Shown here piece after piece: positions 21,105-31,445 of a stretch of 64,000 bases of DNA. Below the pieces are notes generated by a model. The model was not told the DNA's origin, searched no databases, and was given only the letters and a program-made list of their open reading frames with translations. How positions within the stretch are numbered: position 1 is the stretch's first letter; every line of letters starts with the position of its first letter. This DNA comes from Desmodus rotundus. Taxonomy: Eukaryota > Chordata > Mammalia > Chiroptera > Phyllostomidae. The DNA is taken from positions 150,140,583 to 150,204,582 of the forward strand of contig NC_071390.1 in NCBI RefSeq assembly GCF_022682495.2, in the 5' to 3' direction. Made by a program: the position numbers and the translations under genes.

Positions 21105-23658
21105 TGGCACAACCACATCAAAATTACAACTAAAATATAGAACAACCATCACTCAGAACTGTCAGAAATTGTGTTGAATGGAAGTCTGACAACTACTGAA
21201 TTAAAGAAACCACATCCATCCAGATTGGTAGGAGGGGTGGTGATACAGAATGGGCTGGTCTCACATCCATGTGCAGTGGATAAAAATTTGGGAGGGATAT
21301 TTTGGGAGCAAGGAGTCACAGCCCCATACTAGACTCCCCAGCACATGGTTCCAGTGCCAGGAAGATAAGTTCCCATAACTTCTGGGTGCAAAAACCAGTG
21401 GGGATTGAGTCAGTAGAAGAAACCTCTGGAGTCCCAAACAGTTCCCCTTAAAGAATCCATACAGGGACTTACTCAGACACACTCCCTCTGAGCTCCAGGT
21501 CTGGGGCAGCAGCTTGAAAGGCACCAGTGTTATACAGGGAGGAAGTGAAGTGTCTGGCATCAAGGTGAGAGCTGGAGGACAGTTTTCTCTCAAAAAGAAA
21601 GGTGGGCAGAGGCCATTGTCCTTTTTCTGATTCTTCCCCAAACACAGCAATAGAGGCAGCAGGCGGGTGCCGTATCTGAGATTCCATCAACTTGACTAAC
21701 ACTGTTTGCCTGCTCTGGAAATCCCCTGAGACTCCATCCCACCCAATTTATGGGACCGCTCAAACTGTTAACTGTAACTTTTCCATGTGAATAGCTGGTC
21801 TTGGCTCAGGCTTTACAACTTCCTAAATCCTCTCAAACAAGCAACCGCCAGCCTCAGTGAACCCTCAGCCCCCATACCTCTTGCTAAGTGGCCCCAGGCC
21901 TGGAACTAGAGCAGCCAGCCTAGATTCACAGTTTGGCTTTGCCTGGGAATCTCCAAGCCCAGCACAAGTAGCAGCCATCTAAGACTGCTTTATAGCTCAT
22001 GCAGGGTGGTCCAGGGCAGAACACAGGTGGCTTGTACCACCCAGGAAATCCCAGAGCCTGTGTGTCCAATGTACAGCTACAGACCATATCAGAGCACCAC
22101 CACTCTGCTCCTGCACAGCTGAATTTCCATGAAAGGCAAAGGTCCATGGTTAGTGGTCACAGCCAGGCCTTGCAGCTGACTAGCTTGGGTAAGCCCGCCC
22201 ATCAACCTGCCAACACCAACCAAGGCTCAACTGCAAGAGGTGGGTGTACTCAGCCCACATGAAGGGCATACATTGAGTGCCCAGCTTGGGTAATAGGGGA
22301 GGCTGTGCCACTGGACCCTACAGGAAACCTACTACATTAGGCCACCCTACCAAGACAGGGAGTCATAGCAGCTCTACCTAATACATACAAAAAAATACAG
22401 GGAGGCTGCCAAAATGAGAAGACAGAAAAACATGGCCCAAATGAAAGAAGAGGTCAAAACTCCAGAAAAAGAACAAACAAAATGGAGATATGCAATCTAT
22501 AATATACAGATTTCAAAACACTCATTATAAGGATGCTCAAGAAACTTAGTGAGGACCTCAACAGCATAAAAAATCCCAGTCAGAAACAAAGCATACACTA
22601 ATTGAAATAAAGAACAATTTACAGGGAAACAACAGTAGAGTGGATGAAGCCAAGAATCAAATAAATGATTTGGAACATAAGGAACCAAAAAACAACCAAT
22701 AAGAACAAGAAGAAAAAAGAATCCAAAAATACAAGGATCATGTAAGCAGCCTCTGAGACAACTTCAAGCATTCCAACATTCACATCATGGGGTGCCAGAA
22801 GAAGACGAGAAAGAGCAAGAAATTGGAAATCTATTTGAAAAAATAATGAAAGAAAACTTCCCAAATTTGGTGAAGGAAATAGACATGCAAGTCCAGGAAG
22901 CACAGAAAGTCCTAAACAGAATGGATGGAAAGAGGCCCACGCTAAGACACATTATAATTAAAATGCCAAAGTTTAAAGATCAAGAGAGAATCTTAAAGCA
23001 ACAAGAGAAAAGTAGTCAGTCACCTACAGGAGAATTCCCATAAGACTGTCAGCTGATTTCTCCAAATAAACTTCGCAGGCTAGAAGGGATTGGCAAGAAA
23101 TATTCAAAGTCATGGAAAGCGGGGACCTATAGCCAAGATTTCTCTACCCAGAAAAGCTATCATTTAGAATCAAAGGGCAGATAAAGAGCTTCCCAGACAA
23201 GAAAAAACTGAAGGAGTTCATCATCACCAAATCATTATTATATGAAATGTTAAAGGGATTTATTTTAGAAAAAGAATATCAAAACTATGAACAATAAAAT
23301 GCCAAAAAATATGTATCTATCAACAATTGAATCTAAAAAGCAAACCAAGCCAACAAGAAAAACAGAGACAGAATCATGAATATGGAGAATGTTTTAATGG
23401 ATGCCAGATGGAAGGGAGTGTGGGGGAATGGGTAAACAGTGAGGGGATTAAGAAGTACAAAGAGGTAGTTACAGAATAGCCATGGGTTTGTAAAGTACAG
23501 TATAGGAAATGGAGTAGCGAAAGAATTTTAATGCATGACCCACGGACATGAACAATGGTGGGGGGATTGCCTGAGGGAGTAGGCCGTGCTGGGTAGAGGG
23601 GGAAAAAGGGGAAAAAATTAGGACAACTGTAATAGCATAATCAATAAAATATAATTAA
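21105..23658 (+). mobile_element. HAL1-like element 1 (L1 with ORF1 but no ORF2)
   Basis: A plus-strand element of about 2.55 kb between imperfect 18-bp target duplications, aaaataaaagacattttt (21087-21104) and aaaataaaagacactttt (23659-23676). It has an L1-like 5' UTR of about 1.3 kb (to 22413), a broken ORF1, then a 3' UTR that starts directly after the ORF1 end (tatgaaatgttaaagggatt). The 3' UTR carries a G-rich purine part, gacaactgtaatagcataat, and a poly(A) signal aataaa at 23643-23648. No reverse transcriptase or endonuclease sequence occurs. This matches the half-LINE HAL1 design, in which ORF2 protein comes from intact L1 elsewhere. Confidence 0.85.
22414..23260 (+). pseudogene. L1 ORF1 pseudogene of HAL1-like element 1
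   Basis: The start atg at 22414 begins an MRRQKNMAQMKEE-type L1 ORF1 N-terminus, but the frame ends within about 40 codons. Homology resumes in another frame at 22792-23043 with the RRM-type part (ENFPNLVKEID, VQEAQK, RHIIIKMPKFKDQERIL). After the stop at 23041 it continues in frames encoding LSADFSK- and QARRDWQEIFKVM-like segments and LYPEKLSFRIKGQIKSFPDK, the C-terminal nucleic-acid-binding domain. In-frame stops and frameshifts make it non-functional. A normal mammalian ORF1p is about 340 residues, and the remnants span most of that length. Confidence 0.85.
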
Positions 23659-23681
23659 AAAATAAAAGACACTTTTCATTT

Positions 23682-23879
23682 TTACCAATAACTTAATTGA
23701 TTTGGATATTTTGAGTACGTGGGTATCTCCCACGTGGTAGAACATTGATTGTTCTCAATTAATGTCTTGATTTGTTCGCTATCAACTTCAAATGGTCTAC
23801 CCAACTGTGGAACACTGTCCAGCAAGAAATTTGCAGCATGAAACTTCGCAAACCACTTTAGACACATTTCATCAGTCAC
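23682..23879 (-). pseudogene. Mariner transposase N-terminal remnant
   Basis: A 65-residue frame resembles the DNA-binding N-terminal part of mariner transposase. It carries CLKWFAKFHAANF, then PQLGRPFEVDSEQIKTLIE and an NNQCSTTWEI segment, which belong to the two helix-turn-helix modules that bind the terminal repeats. The catalytic DD(34)D domain is absent. Upstream sequence (23880-23985) continues the homology (HYFKKGK-like) in another frame, so there is at least one frameshift. The reading stops soon after the family's deletion junction. It is therefore a non-coding relic, unable to catalyse transposition. Confidence 0.85.
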
Positions 23880-24150
23880 AGCACCCTCTCCATACAGTGC
23901 ACAAATCTTTTTTTGTATTTCAGTTGCACTTTACCTTTCTTGAAATAATGAAGCATAATATGGCGGGAATGTATATTTTCTTCCATCTTCAATATTAAAA
24001 TGGCTACACAAAAGTTCACCAATTTTGATGTTTTTAAGAAATGCACGCTGACATGACAGCTGTCACAATACAATGTAACAATTTGGTTTTAGAATGAATT
24101 TAAGTTAACCAAGTGCTACTAGAGCCATTGTATGGAAAAAACCCAAATGA

Positions 24151-25666
24151 GCATGACATCAGCACATGCCGACGCGCTGGAGGGAGGGAATGCGGCAGGT
24201 GGAAAACTTGGAAAGAAAAGAGCAGTGATCCCTTCCACCGAGAACATGCCTTTTTCTGAGGAAACGGAGTTGTGTGGATGCGGGTAGACTTTCTACACGG
24301 GGACAAGTTCTTCCAGCATTTTTACCTGCACGTTCCGAGACAGTTGGGTGCATCGGTCCTTTCAGCAGAACCTGCCTGAGGCACTTAACCTTTCGTGGCT
24401 CAGGCACCCCAAGACAAAAAAAAATGGCCCAAATGAAAGAACAGATCAAAGCTGCAGAAAAAATACAACTAAATGATGAAAAGATAGCCAACCTATCAGA
24501 TGCACAGTTCAAAACACTGGTAATCAGGATGCTCACAGAATTGGTTGAATTTGGTCGCAAATTAGATGAAAAAATGAAGGCTATGCTGAGTGAAATGAAG
24601 GAAAATATACAGGGAACCAACAGTGACGGGAAGGAAACTGGGACTCAGATCAACGGTGTGGACCAGAAGGAAGAAAGAAACATTCAACCAGAAAAGAATG
24701 AAGAAACAAGAATTCAAAAAAATGAGAAGAGGCTTAGGAACCTCCAGGCTATCTTTAAACATTCCAACATCCTAATCATAGGGGTACCAGAAGGAGAAGA
24801 GGAAGAGCAACAAATTGAAAACTTATTTGAACAAATAATGAAGGAGAACTTTCCCAATCTGGCAAAGGAAATAGACTTCCAGGAAGTCCAGGAAGCTCAG
24901 AGACTACCAAAGAATTGGAACCCAAGGAGGAACACACCGAGGCACATCATAATTACATTAGCCAAGATTAAAGATAAGGAAAGAATCTTAAAAGCCCCAA
25001 GAGAAAAGGGGACAGTTACCTACAAAGGACTTCCCATAGGACTGTCAGCTGATTTCTTAAAAGAAACTTTGCAGGCAAGAAGGGGCTGGCAAGAAGTATT
25101 CCAAGTCATGAAAGGCAAGGATCTACATCCAAGATTGCTCTATCCAGCAAAGCTTTCATTTAGAATGAAAGGGCAGATAAAGTGCTTCCCAGATAAGGTC
25201 AAGTTTAAGGAGTTCATCATCACCAAGCCCTTATGAAATGTTGAAGGGATTTGTCTAAGAAAAAGAAGATAAAAAATATGAACAGTAAAAATGACAACAA
25301 ACTCACAGTTATTAACAACCACACCTAAAACAAAAACAAAAGCAAACTAAGCAAACAACTAGAACAGGAAAAAATCACAGAAATGGAGATCACATGGAGA
25401 GTTATCAGCAGGGGAGTAGGAGGGGGAGAGAGGGGGGAAAGGTACAGGGAATAAGTAGCATAAATGGTAGTTAGAAAATAGACAGGGGGAGGTTAAGAAT
25501 AGTATAGGAAATGTAGAAGCCAAAGAACTTATATGTATGACCCATGGACATGAACTATAGGGGGGGAATGTGGGAGGGAGGGGGTGTACAGGGTGGAGGG
25601 GGATAGAGGGGGGAAAATAGGACAACTAATAGCATAATCAATAAAATATATTATTAAAAAAAAGAA
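24151..25666 (+). mobile_element. HAL1-like element 2 (L1 with ORF1 but no ORF2)
   Basis: A 1.5-kb plus-strand element with a perfect 16-bp target duplication, gaaaaaacccaaatga (24135-24150 and 25667-25682). It sits only 18 bp from the mariner end. The parts are a CpG-containing leader of about 270 bp unlike that of element 1, an open ORF1-like frame, then a 3' UTR entered directly from the ORF1 end and sharing tatgacccatggacatgaac, a G-rich purine stretch and agcataatcaataaaata with element 1. The poly(A) signal is at 25640-25645. There is no ORF2. The perfect duplication and open frame suggest it is the younger of the two. Confidence 0.87.
24424..25236 (+). CDS. L1 ORF1-like protein of HAL1-like element 2
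   Basis: The family protein (L1 ORF1p) is a trimeric RNA-binding chaperone that packages LINE RNA in the cytoplasm. The frame runs 270 codons from ATG 24424. I chose this start because L1 homology begins at MAQMKEQ; the frame is also open back to an ATG at 24274, but those 50 residues look unlike L1. Visible parts: a charged N-terminal region (residues 1-60), a shortened coiled-coil-like Lys/Glu-rich region (about 60-120), an RRM-like domain starting ILIIGVPEGEEEEQQIENLF, and a C-terminal domain with PRHIIITLAKIKDKERIL, LSADFLKETLQARRGWQEVF and RLLYPAKLSFRMKGQIKCF. Compared with a usual length of about 340 residues it is short, mainly in the coiled coil. It may be intact by chance; no expression evidence exists. 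Confidence 0.72.
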   Translation: MAQMKEQIKAAEKIQLNDEKIANLSDAQFKTLVIRMLTELVEFGRKLDEKMKAMLSEMKENIQGTNSDGKETGTQINGVDQKEERNIQPEKNEETRIQKNEKRLRNLQAIFKHSNILIIGVPEGEEEEQQIENLFEQIMKENFPNLAKEIDFQEVQEAQRLPKNWNPRRNTPRHIIITLAKIKDKERILKAPREKGTVTYKGLPIGLSADFLKETLQARRGWQEVFQVMKGKDLHPRLLYPAKLSFRMKGQIKCFPDKVKFKEFIITKPL

Positions 25667-25704
25667 GAAAAAACCCAAATGACCTTTTTGGCCAACCCAA
25701 TATC

Positions 25705-27284
25705 AAAATAACTACCCTATTCACATGTTACCACCAATCTACCCTAAAAATTAGGTGTTTTGTGCTCCCTTTAGAGAAGAGAAAGCCAGGTTCAAAGAAA
25801 TTCCATGACTTTTCCTAGCAGGTGATTTAGCCTATGAGCCCAGCCTCCTTGACTCCATGAAGTTTCCCGCCAGACTGCTCCACTGCCCCTCCTGTCCCCA
25901 GAGCTAACCCGGCCTGACTGTGTTCTGGAATCAGACCAGGTACAGTGTATCTAGGAGAGATGTTTAACGAAGTGAATAGGGCACAAGGACATCAAAAGAG
26001 TTGCTACCTTGGGGTAGTGACTTCATTAGTGTTTACTTGAAAATCTTTATGTTTATAAAAGTTCAAAGTTGTTCTAATCAAAACAGCTTAAAAAATCTTT
26101 CTGCCTCGTCTCTGCCTACTCCCCCCCCCCAAAACACATGCACACGGATGTCTTCACAATCCTTCCTTCTTTCAGAGTCCATTGACTCGGCCACCTCTCT
26201 TTATTCCCTCCTCTCTGAAACAGGTTAGCATGTTAATGGAGGGTAAGTGGTCCCAGCAATTCCATTAGGAGAGAGCCTTCTGACTGGGCAGGGTCGGTGA
26301 GGAGAAAGTTCAGCGAGGAGAAAAGCCACAGTTCCGAAGTGAGCTTGTGTTTCACATCAGAAACAATCTCCCCTCCCGCGCTTTTTGGAAGAGAACAGCC
26401 GAGTGGTGAATTACAGACAAGTGCCTCGGAGGCTGGGCACTCAGCAGTGTTTCTCTGAACAAAGACAGTCACATGAGCAACAACATCTGGATGGGGTGAA
26501 GCCCACTTTGAAATCGGAATATAAAATAACACTGCTTATTCAAGCATTGTTTATGTTTGAATAATGGCAAGAGTTAGAGCCGATGAGGGCCTTTGTTTAT
26601 CTGGGTTTTGGAAGTGGGCACGGAGAACTTCTGACCGTTTGAGGTGATTAAGAGTTGAGGGTGGGGGCCTTGTACAGACTTGAGACAACAGTGAGTTTGA
26701 ACAACTCATCCAGAGTCATCTTGGGTTCTGTTTAAATTTTTCTTTCGTTCTGCACGCAGCAGCTTTAAAGTATAAAGTTTCTAAGAGAAGAGGCAGACCA
26801 ACTAGTGGGGAGGTCAGTGCTTGGGTGAGGGTCTGTGGCTCTCTGCCTTGGAGGCTGAGGGGTGAGAAGACTGCATGGTAAGCTTCAGGTGGGCCTGCAG
26901 GCTGAGGCCAGCACTGACCACCAGAGCTGCTGCTGTCATGTTTGTGAGGTGGGCCTTCTAGAGCACCGGCATCTGCAAGGGCCCATGGAGAAGACTCCAG
27001 GCCCACCTCTGTGGTCCCTGAGGGTTAAGGGCCTGGAAAGCTGGAGAGTGTGATCACAGCAGACCCTGTGTTCTGCCTCCCACGGCACACCAGCCTCTGC
27101 TAGTGCTGCACACATGTCCACCTCTTAGGGGACCAGAGGCCTTGGTCCAAAGGGCCACCCCAACTGCCCTTGCTGGGCATCCCCAGACCTCCTTCCCTCA
27201 CTTGCCGGCACCCAGTTGACCACGTGCTTTTGCATTTCTTCTACCAGTTTGTGTGCTTCTGAGAGGAGGTCACAGGAGGTGGTA
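25705..27284. other. Unassigned sequence
   Basis: No gene or clear repeat. A run of C with CAAAACACA follows 26120. The rest looks like ordinary unique sequence. Confidence 0.4.
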
Positions 27285-27808
27285 GGCAAGAGCTTAGAAT
27301 CTGAAGTCAGACGAGGCTTCCCTGCCCATTAGCTCTGTAACTGCGGGTGGGTCATTTAACTTTTCCAGTGTTATGAACTGAATGTTTGTGTCCCCTCAAA
27401 CTTCATATGTTGAAACGCAATCCCCAAAGTGATGGTATTAGGAGGTAGGCCTTTGGGAGTGTTTTAGGTCATGAGGGTAGAGCTTTCATGAATGGAATTG
27501 GTACCCCTATAAAAGAGGCTCCAGAGAGTTCCCTCCACTCCTTCCACCATGTGAGGACACAGAAGACAGCCATTTATGTCTATGAAGCAGGAAGTGGGCA
27601 CTTACTAGCCATTGTATCTGTCTGTGCCTCGATCTTGGACTTCCCGGCCTTCCGAACTGTGAGAAATGAATTTCCGTTATTTCTAAGCCACACAGTCTAA
27701 GGTATATTGTTACAGCAGCCTGAAGTGACGAAAGACACCTGGACTTCAATTTCACATCTGGGTCAGGTACATAGGTGGCAGATGCTTAGTAAATACTTGC
27801 TGAATGAA
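27285..27808 (+). mobile_element. MIR fragment, sense, split by an LTR
   Basis: The left half (27285-27368) has agaatctgaagtcagacgag and gtgggtcatttaacttttcc. The right half (27738-27808) has acttcaatttcacatctggg and gatgcttagtaaatacttgc. Together they follow a MIR interrupted by the LTR at 27369-27737. Confidence 0.6.
27369..27737 (+). mobile_element. MLT1-type (ERVL-MaLR) solo LTR
   Basis: A 369-bp LTR starting tgttatgaactgaatg and ending aaagaca. Characteristic parts occur in order: aacttcatatgttgaaacgc, gtgatggtattaggaggtag, gccttatgaatgg-like promoter region, cctataaaagaggctccaga (a TATA-type box), accatgtgaggacacagaag, atcttggacttcccggcctt and gaactgtgagaaatgaattt. Internal retroviral sequence is absent, so it is a solo LTR. 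The expected 5-bp target duplication is no longer visible. The small frames within it are not genes. Confidence 0.88.
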
Positions 27809-27894
27809 TTCCTGTCTCTTAGAATCATTGGGGTAATTACATAAAATTATGTAAAATACCAGCTCAGTGTCTGGTACCTGGTCAGGGTTCTGAG

Positions 27895-28130
27895 TATTTT
27901 ATATATATGTATTATATAGTATATGTTATACTATTATATATTAATATATAGTATCCTATTAATACAGTAGTATATATAATAGTATAATATATATTTTCCA
28001 TATTATAGTGTATGTTATACTTCTATTATATAATGTATAATGTATAATAACATACAATATAATATAAAATAATATTTGTCTATATAGCAATATCTAATAC
28101 ATATTTAATATTTATTGTATACCATATATT
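27895..28130. repeat. AT-only tract with many inverted repeats
   Basis: About 235 bp made almost entirely of A and T, with rare G or C, built from tatata, atattatata and tataatgtataatgtataat units. Many short inverted repeats could extrude as cruciforms. Such tracts are unstable and hard to assemble. Confidence 0.85.
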
Positions 28131-28134
28131 ACTG

Positions 28135-28330
28135 TATATCAGGCATTATTTTAAGTGTTTTATGCATGTTAAGTATATGTTTATATATACTAAGTAATTC
28201 ATTCCTTTTAACAACCTTATAAAGTAGGTACAATTATTATCCCCATTTTACAAATGAGAGAACTGATGTGTGAGAGATGAAGTCATTTGTATGAGGTCTC
28301 ACAACTAGTCATGGTTACAGCTACAATTTG
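28135..28330 (-). mobile_element. MIR SINE, antisense
   Basis: Matches antisense MIR in order: tcaggcattattttaagtgt, cattccttttaacaacctta, taaagtaggtacaattatta, tccccattttacaaatgaga, then gtctcacaactagtcatgg. Confidence 0.82.
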
Positions 28331-28479
28331 AACAAGGCAATTATATTTTTTGGAGAAGTGTGTGTTAAGTATCTTTTCCTCATCTTAAAATTAGATTGTT
28401 TGTTTTCTCATGGTTGAGTTTTGTGAGTTCTTTAGTATACACAGAAGAGTCTTGCCTTCACAATGAGAAATAATTAGTC

Positions 28480-30240
28480 CCAGAATGAGCACTTAGCTGT
28501 TCCAATTAACAAATCTTAAAAGCAACATCCAAAGATCACACTTTTTCCAACTGACTTAACTGTGCTTCAGAACAAAGCTCAAAATACTGATAGGAATATA
28601 AAAATGCATAGCACCCGACAAAGTTAAATATGCAATGGCAGATATCCAGTAAAAAATTGCCAGGCTTGCAAAGAAGCAGAAAAATACAACCCAAAATGGG
28701 GAGAAAAATACCAGTTCAATTGCAATTGTCCCAGAACTGAAAAGGCATTAGAATGAACAAATAAGCATATTAAAATAGTAAAGCAGAGACATGGATGGTG
28801 AAGGAAGATCCAAATAGAATATTTTGAGATGAAAATTACAGTGCATGATGAAGAATACACTGGATTAACAGCAGATTAGATGTTGCAGAAGAAAATACCT
28901 GTGAACGTGAAGACATAGTAGTAGAAACTACCCACAATGAAATACCAAAAAAAAATAAAAATAAAAATAAAATAAGCAACAGTGATCTATGGGAAAATAT
29001 CAAAGAACCTAATATATGTGTAGTAGAACCATTCCCCCCCCTCAGAAAGATGGGGAATATAAAAGATATTTGAATTAGTAATGGCTGAAATTATCCCAAA
29101 TTTGATGAAAACTATCAACCCAGAAATCTAAGAAGCTCAATTTGGGGGTTGACCCCAAGCACAAAATACCATATATTAGGGAACGTCATAATCAAATTAT
29201 TCAAAACTGATGCTAAAGGAACAATGTAAAAACCAGCCAGTAGGGGGGAAACATTATGAAATGAGGAGGAAAGGTAAGAATGACAGGAGATATCTCATCA
29301 GAGACAGTGCAAGTAAGAGATCATAATAGAGCAATATCTTTAAATTACTGAAAGCAAAATCCCCTGCCTACCCAGAAATCTATAACGAGAAAAACATTGT
29401 GTAGAGACAAAGGTGGAATACAGACTTCCTAAGAGTCACAGACGTGAAAGGATTCATTGGCAGCAGACCTGACACTAGAAGAAATGTTTAAGAAAGTCCT
29501 CATGCAGGAGGAAAATGGTACCACATGGACAAAGGACATACACAAAGGAAGGAAGAGCATGGGAAATGGTAACTATACAGGTAAGTATATAGACATTTTT
29601 TCTTATTTAAGCCACTTCAAAGGACAACTATTTAAAAAATAATAACAATATAATGTAAAGATTATAACAAATAGAAGCATAATGCATGACAATAATAGTA
29701 TAAAGTTTGGGAGGGGAGAAGTGGAAGTATCCTGTGATACGGTTTCAAAACTATATGTGAAGTGAAATAATATCACTTGCAGGTGGACTATGACATGTTA
29801 AAGATATGTACTATAATTCATAATGCAACAAAAAGATAAAATGGACTTAGTCCAAGAAAAATGGAAAAAACAGAAATGAAACAAAGAACAGATAGGATGA
29901 CAGATTTAAATCAAACCATATCAATAATCACATTAAGTGTAAATAGTTTAAATATCTCAATTAGAAGCAGAAGAAAAAAAGACCCAACTATATGCGGCCT
30001 ACAAACACTGCACTTTAATATGAAGCACGAATAAATTAAAATAAATGGAAAAATGTATACACTAGTCAAAAGAAGCTGGAATAGTTATACTAAGAGTAGA
30101 TTTCAGAACAAAGAATATTTCTAGTGATAAAAATTTTCACTTCATAATGATGAAGGATTAAGTTCATCAAGAAAACATATTTCTAAATGTTAATTCATCT
30201 AATAACATAGCCTTGAAATACATAAAGTAGGAAAGTAGAT
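28480..30240 (+). mobile_element. Old L1M element, sense, decayed
   Basis: A diverged L1 covering the end of ORF1, the inter-ORF spacer and the start of ORF2. ORF1-end matches include cccaaatttgatgaaaacta, aatcaaattattcaaaactg, gaatgacaggagatatctca and catgcaggaggaaaatggta. The spacer follows (ggtaactatacaggtaagta, agtgaaataatatcacttg). ORF2 endonuclease matches are catatcaataatcacattaa, gacccaactatatgcggcct and gaagctggaatagttatact. Numerous stops and indels show it is long dead. Because ORF2 sequence is present this is an L1M, not a HAL1. The 5' limit is uncertain. Confidence 0.8.
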
Positions 30241-30530
30241 GGGAATTTTGAAATCATTTTTCCAGTCCAACTGCCTTCTCTTTCTCTCTCTCTTTCCTCT
30301 CAATATATATATAGGGTATAGGATCTGGCATAAATAATGCCCCTTTTTAATCACAGAATCTCGTATTACAAAATCATAAGCATGTAGTTCTGTAACATAA
30401 CAATATCGAACTCAAGCGCACCATATGACATTTTAGGTGAAATGTTCAAATTAAAACTATAAATTATTACACCCATGTTATTACCTTACCAACCACACTC
30501 AAGCAGGCCTTGCTTCTGCTGGACCCTATA

Positions 30531-31206
30531 GGATCTGTCCAGAAAAAGTACAGCCATTATTAATATAACAAGAAAGGTTTGCGTGACATAGATGTAACCT
30601 GGCAACCAAGGAGAGTGGATTGGAATGTGCATGTGTGAACAATGATGACTTCACTGTACTAGTCAGTGGGGGTGGTAGACGCTGGTGAGTGAGCACGTGT
30701 ACTGTGTGGCCATTGCATTCAAAATGAACGAGTAGAGCAATGAATCTGCATCAGATTTTGAGTTAATCTTGAACATTCCTCCGTGGAAACTATTCAGATG
30801 ATTCAGAAGGCTACAGTTATGGGCAACTGGTGATTGGCAGCTTCATCATGACAACGCACCCTCTCATGTATCACGGCTCATGGAGAGTATTTTGGTGAAA
30901 CATCAAATCGACCAGGTGACTCAGCCCCCCTATAGCCCAGAATTGTTGTCCTGCAACTTCTGTCTGTGCCCCAAACAAAAATCACCTTTGAAATGGAAGA
31001 GGTTTCAGACTGTTGATGAAGATTCAGGAAATTATGATGGGGCAGCTGATGGTCATTGGGAGAACTATGTGAGATCCCAAGGTGCCTACCTTGGAGGGGA
31101 CTGAGGCATCATTGTCTTATGTACAATGTTTCCTGTATCTTGTATCTTTTTCAATAAATGTCTCTATTTTTCATATTATATGGCTGGATATCTTCTGGAC
31201 AGACCA
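30531..31206 (+). mobile_element. Mariner element, second family, internally deleted
   Basis: A 676-bp element between TA dinucleotides (30529-30530 and 31207-31208). Its ends are imperfect inverted repeats: left ggatctgtccagaaaaagta, right tatcttctggacagacca. The left part holds the 5' UTR and a degraded transposase start near 30724. It is then joined directly to the catalytic-domain end at about 30815. These termini differ from the ttgggttggcc family, so it is a separate mariner lineage. Confidence 0.87.
30820..31104 (+). pseudogene. Mariner transposase catalytic-domain remnant
   Basis: In the frame ending at 31104 the translation contains WQLHHDNAPSH, then HQIDQVTQPPYSPELLSCNF. Intact mariner enzymes have HDNAPxH with the second catalytic Asp and PYSPDLxPxDF with the third Asp of DD(34)D. 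Here the third Asp is Asn (codon at 30955-30957), and the preceding DLAP is ELLS. The N-terminal DNA-binding domains and the first catalytic Asp are lost in the internal deletion. The remnant continues through KRFQTVDEDSGNYDG to the end. It cannot be an active transposase. Confidence 0.86.
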
Positions 31207-31208
31207 TA

Positions 31209-31330
31209 CCATATATCCATATATATATTCCTTCCTTTCTATTTTCTTCCTTCTCTTCCTCCCTATCTCCCTCTCTTCCTTTGTATTTCTTTCTCTTTTT
31301 ATTCTTCTCCTTCCTATCCTTCTTTCACAA
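31209..31330 (+). repeat. Pyrimidine-rich low-complexity stretch
   Basis: A CT-rich run (ttccttcctttctattttct onward) directly after the mariner's right target site. The overlapping 60-110 residue frames on both strands are composition artefacts. Confidence 0.7.
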
Positions 31331-31445
31331 AAGAAGAAACAGGCCAAAGGTACACCGCCAGTGAGAAGCAGATCTGGGTCTAAGACCCAGGTCTTCAAAC
31401 TTCTTATCTAGAACCCTTCCCTTTTCACTGCACTTTACTGAGCTT
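31331..31445 (-). mobile_element. MIR fragment, antisense
   Basis: Contains aagaagaaacaggccaaagg, gccagtgagaagcagatctg and cttttcactgcactttactg, following the antisense MIR 5' half. Confidence 0.55.

Larger units (their letters stand above)
21049..25700 (-). mobile_element. Mariner derivative 2, hosting two HAL1-like insertions
   Basis: A mariner on the minus strand, inserted at a duplicated TA (21047-21048 and 25701-25702), with termini ttgggttggccaaaaagt and cctttttggccaaccc. Without the two nested LINEs its parts (21049-21104, 23677-24150, 25683-25700) sum to 548 bp, almost the size of derivative 1. It keeps the 5' UTR and a transposase N-terminal segment, then jumps at aaaatatccaaatcaa straight to the element's 3' end. 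That junction is shared with derivative 1 and marks a non-autonomous family that moved in trans. Confidence 0.92.

Noticed and set aside
28480..30240. Third HAL1-like element
   Set aside because: ORF2 endonuclease-region sequence follows the ORF1 end and spacer, so it is an ordinary old L1M.
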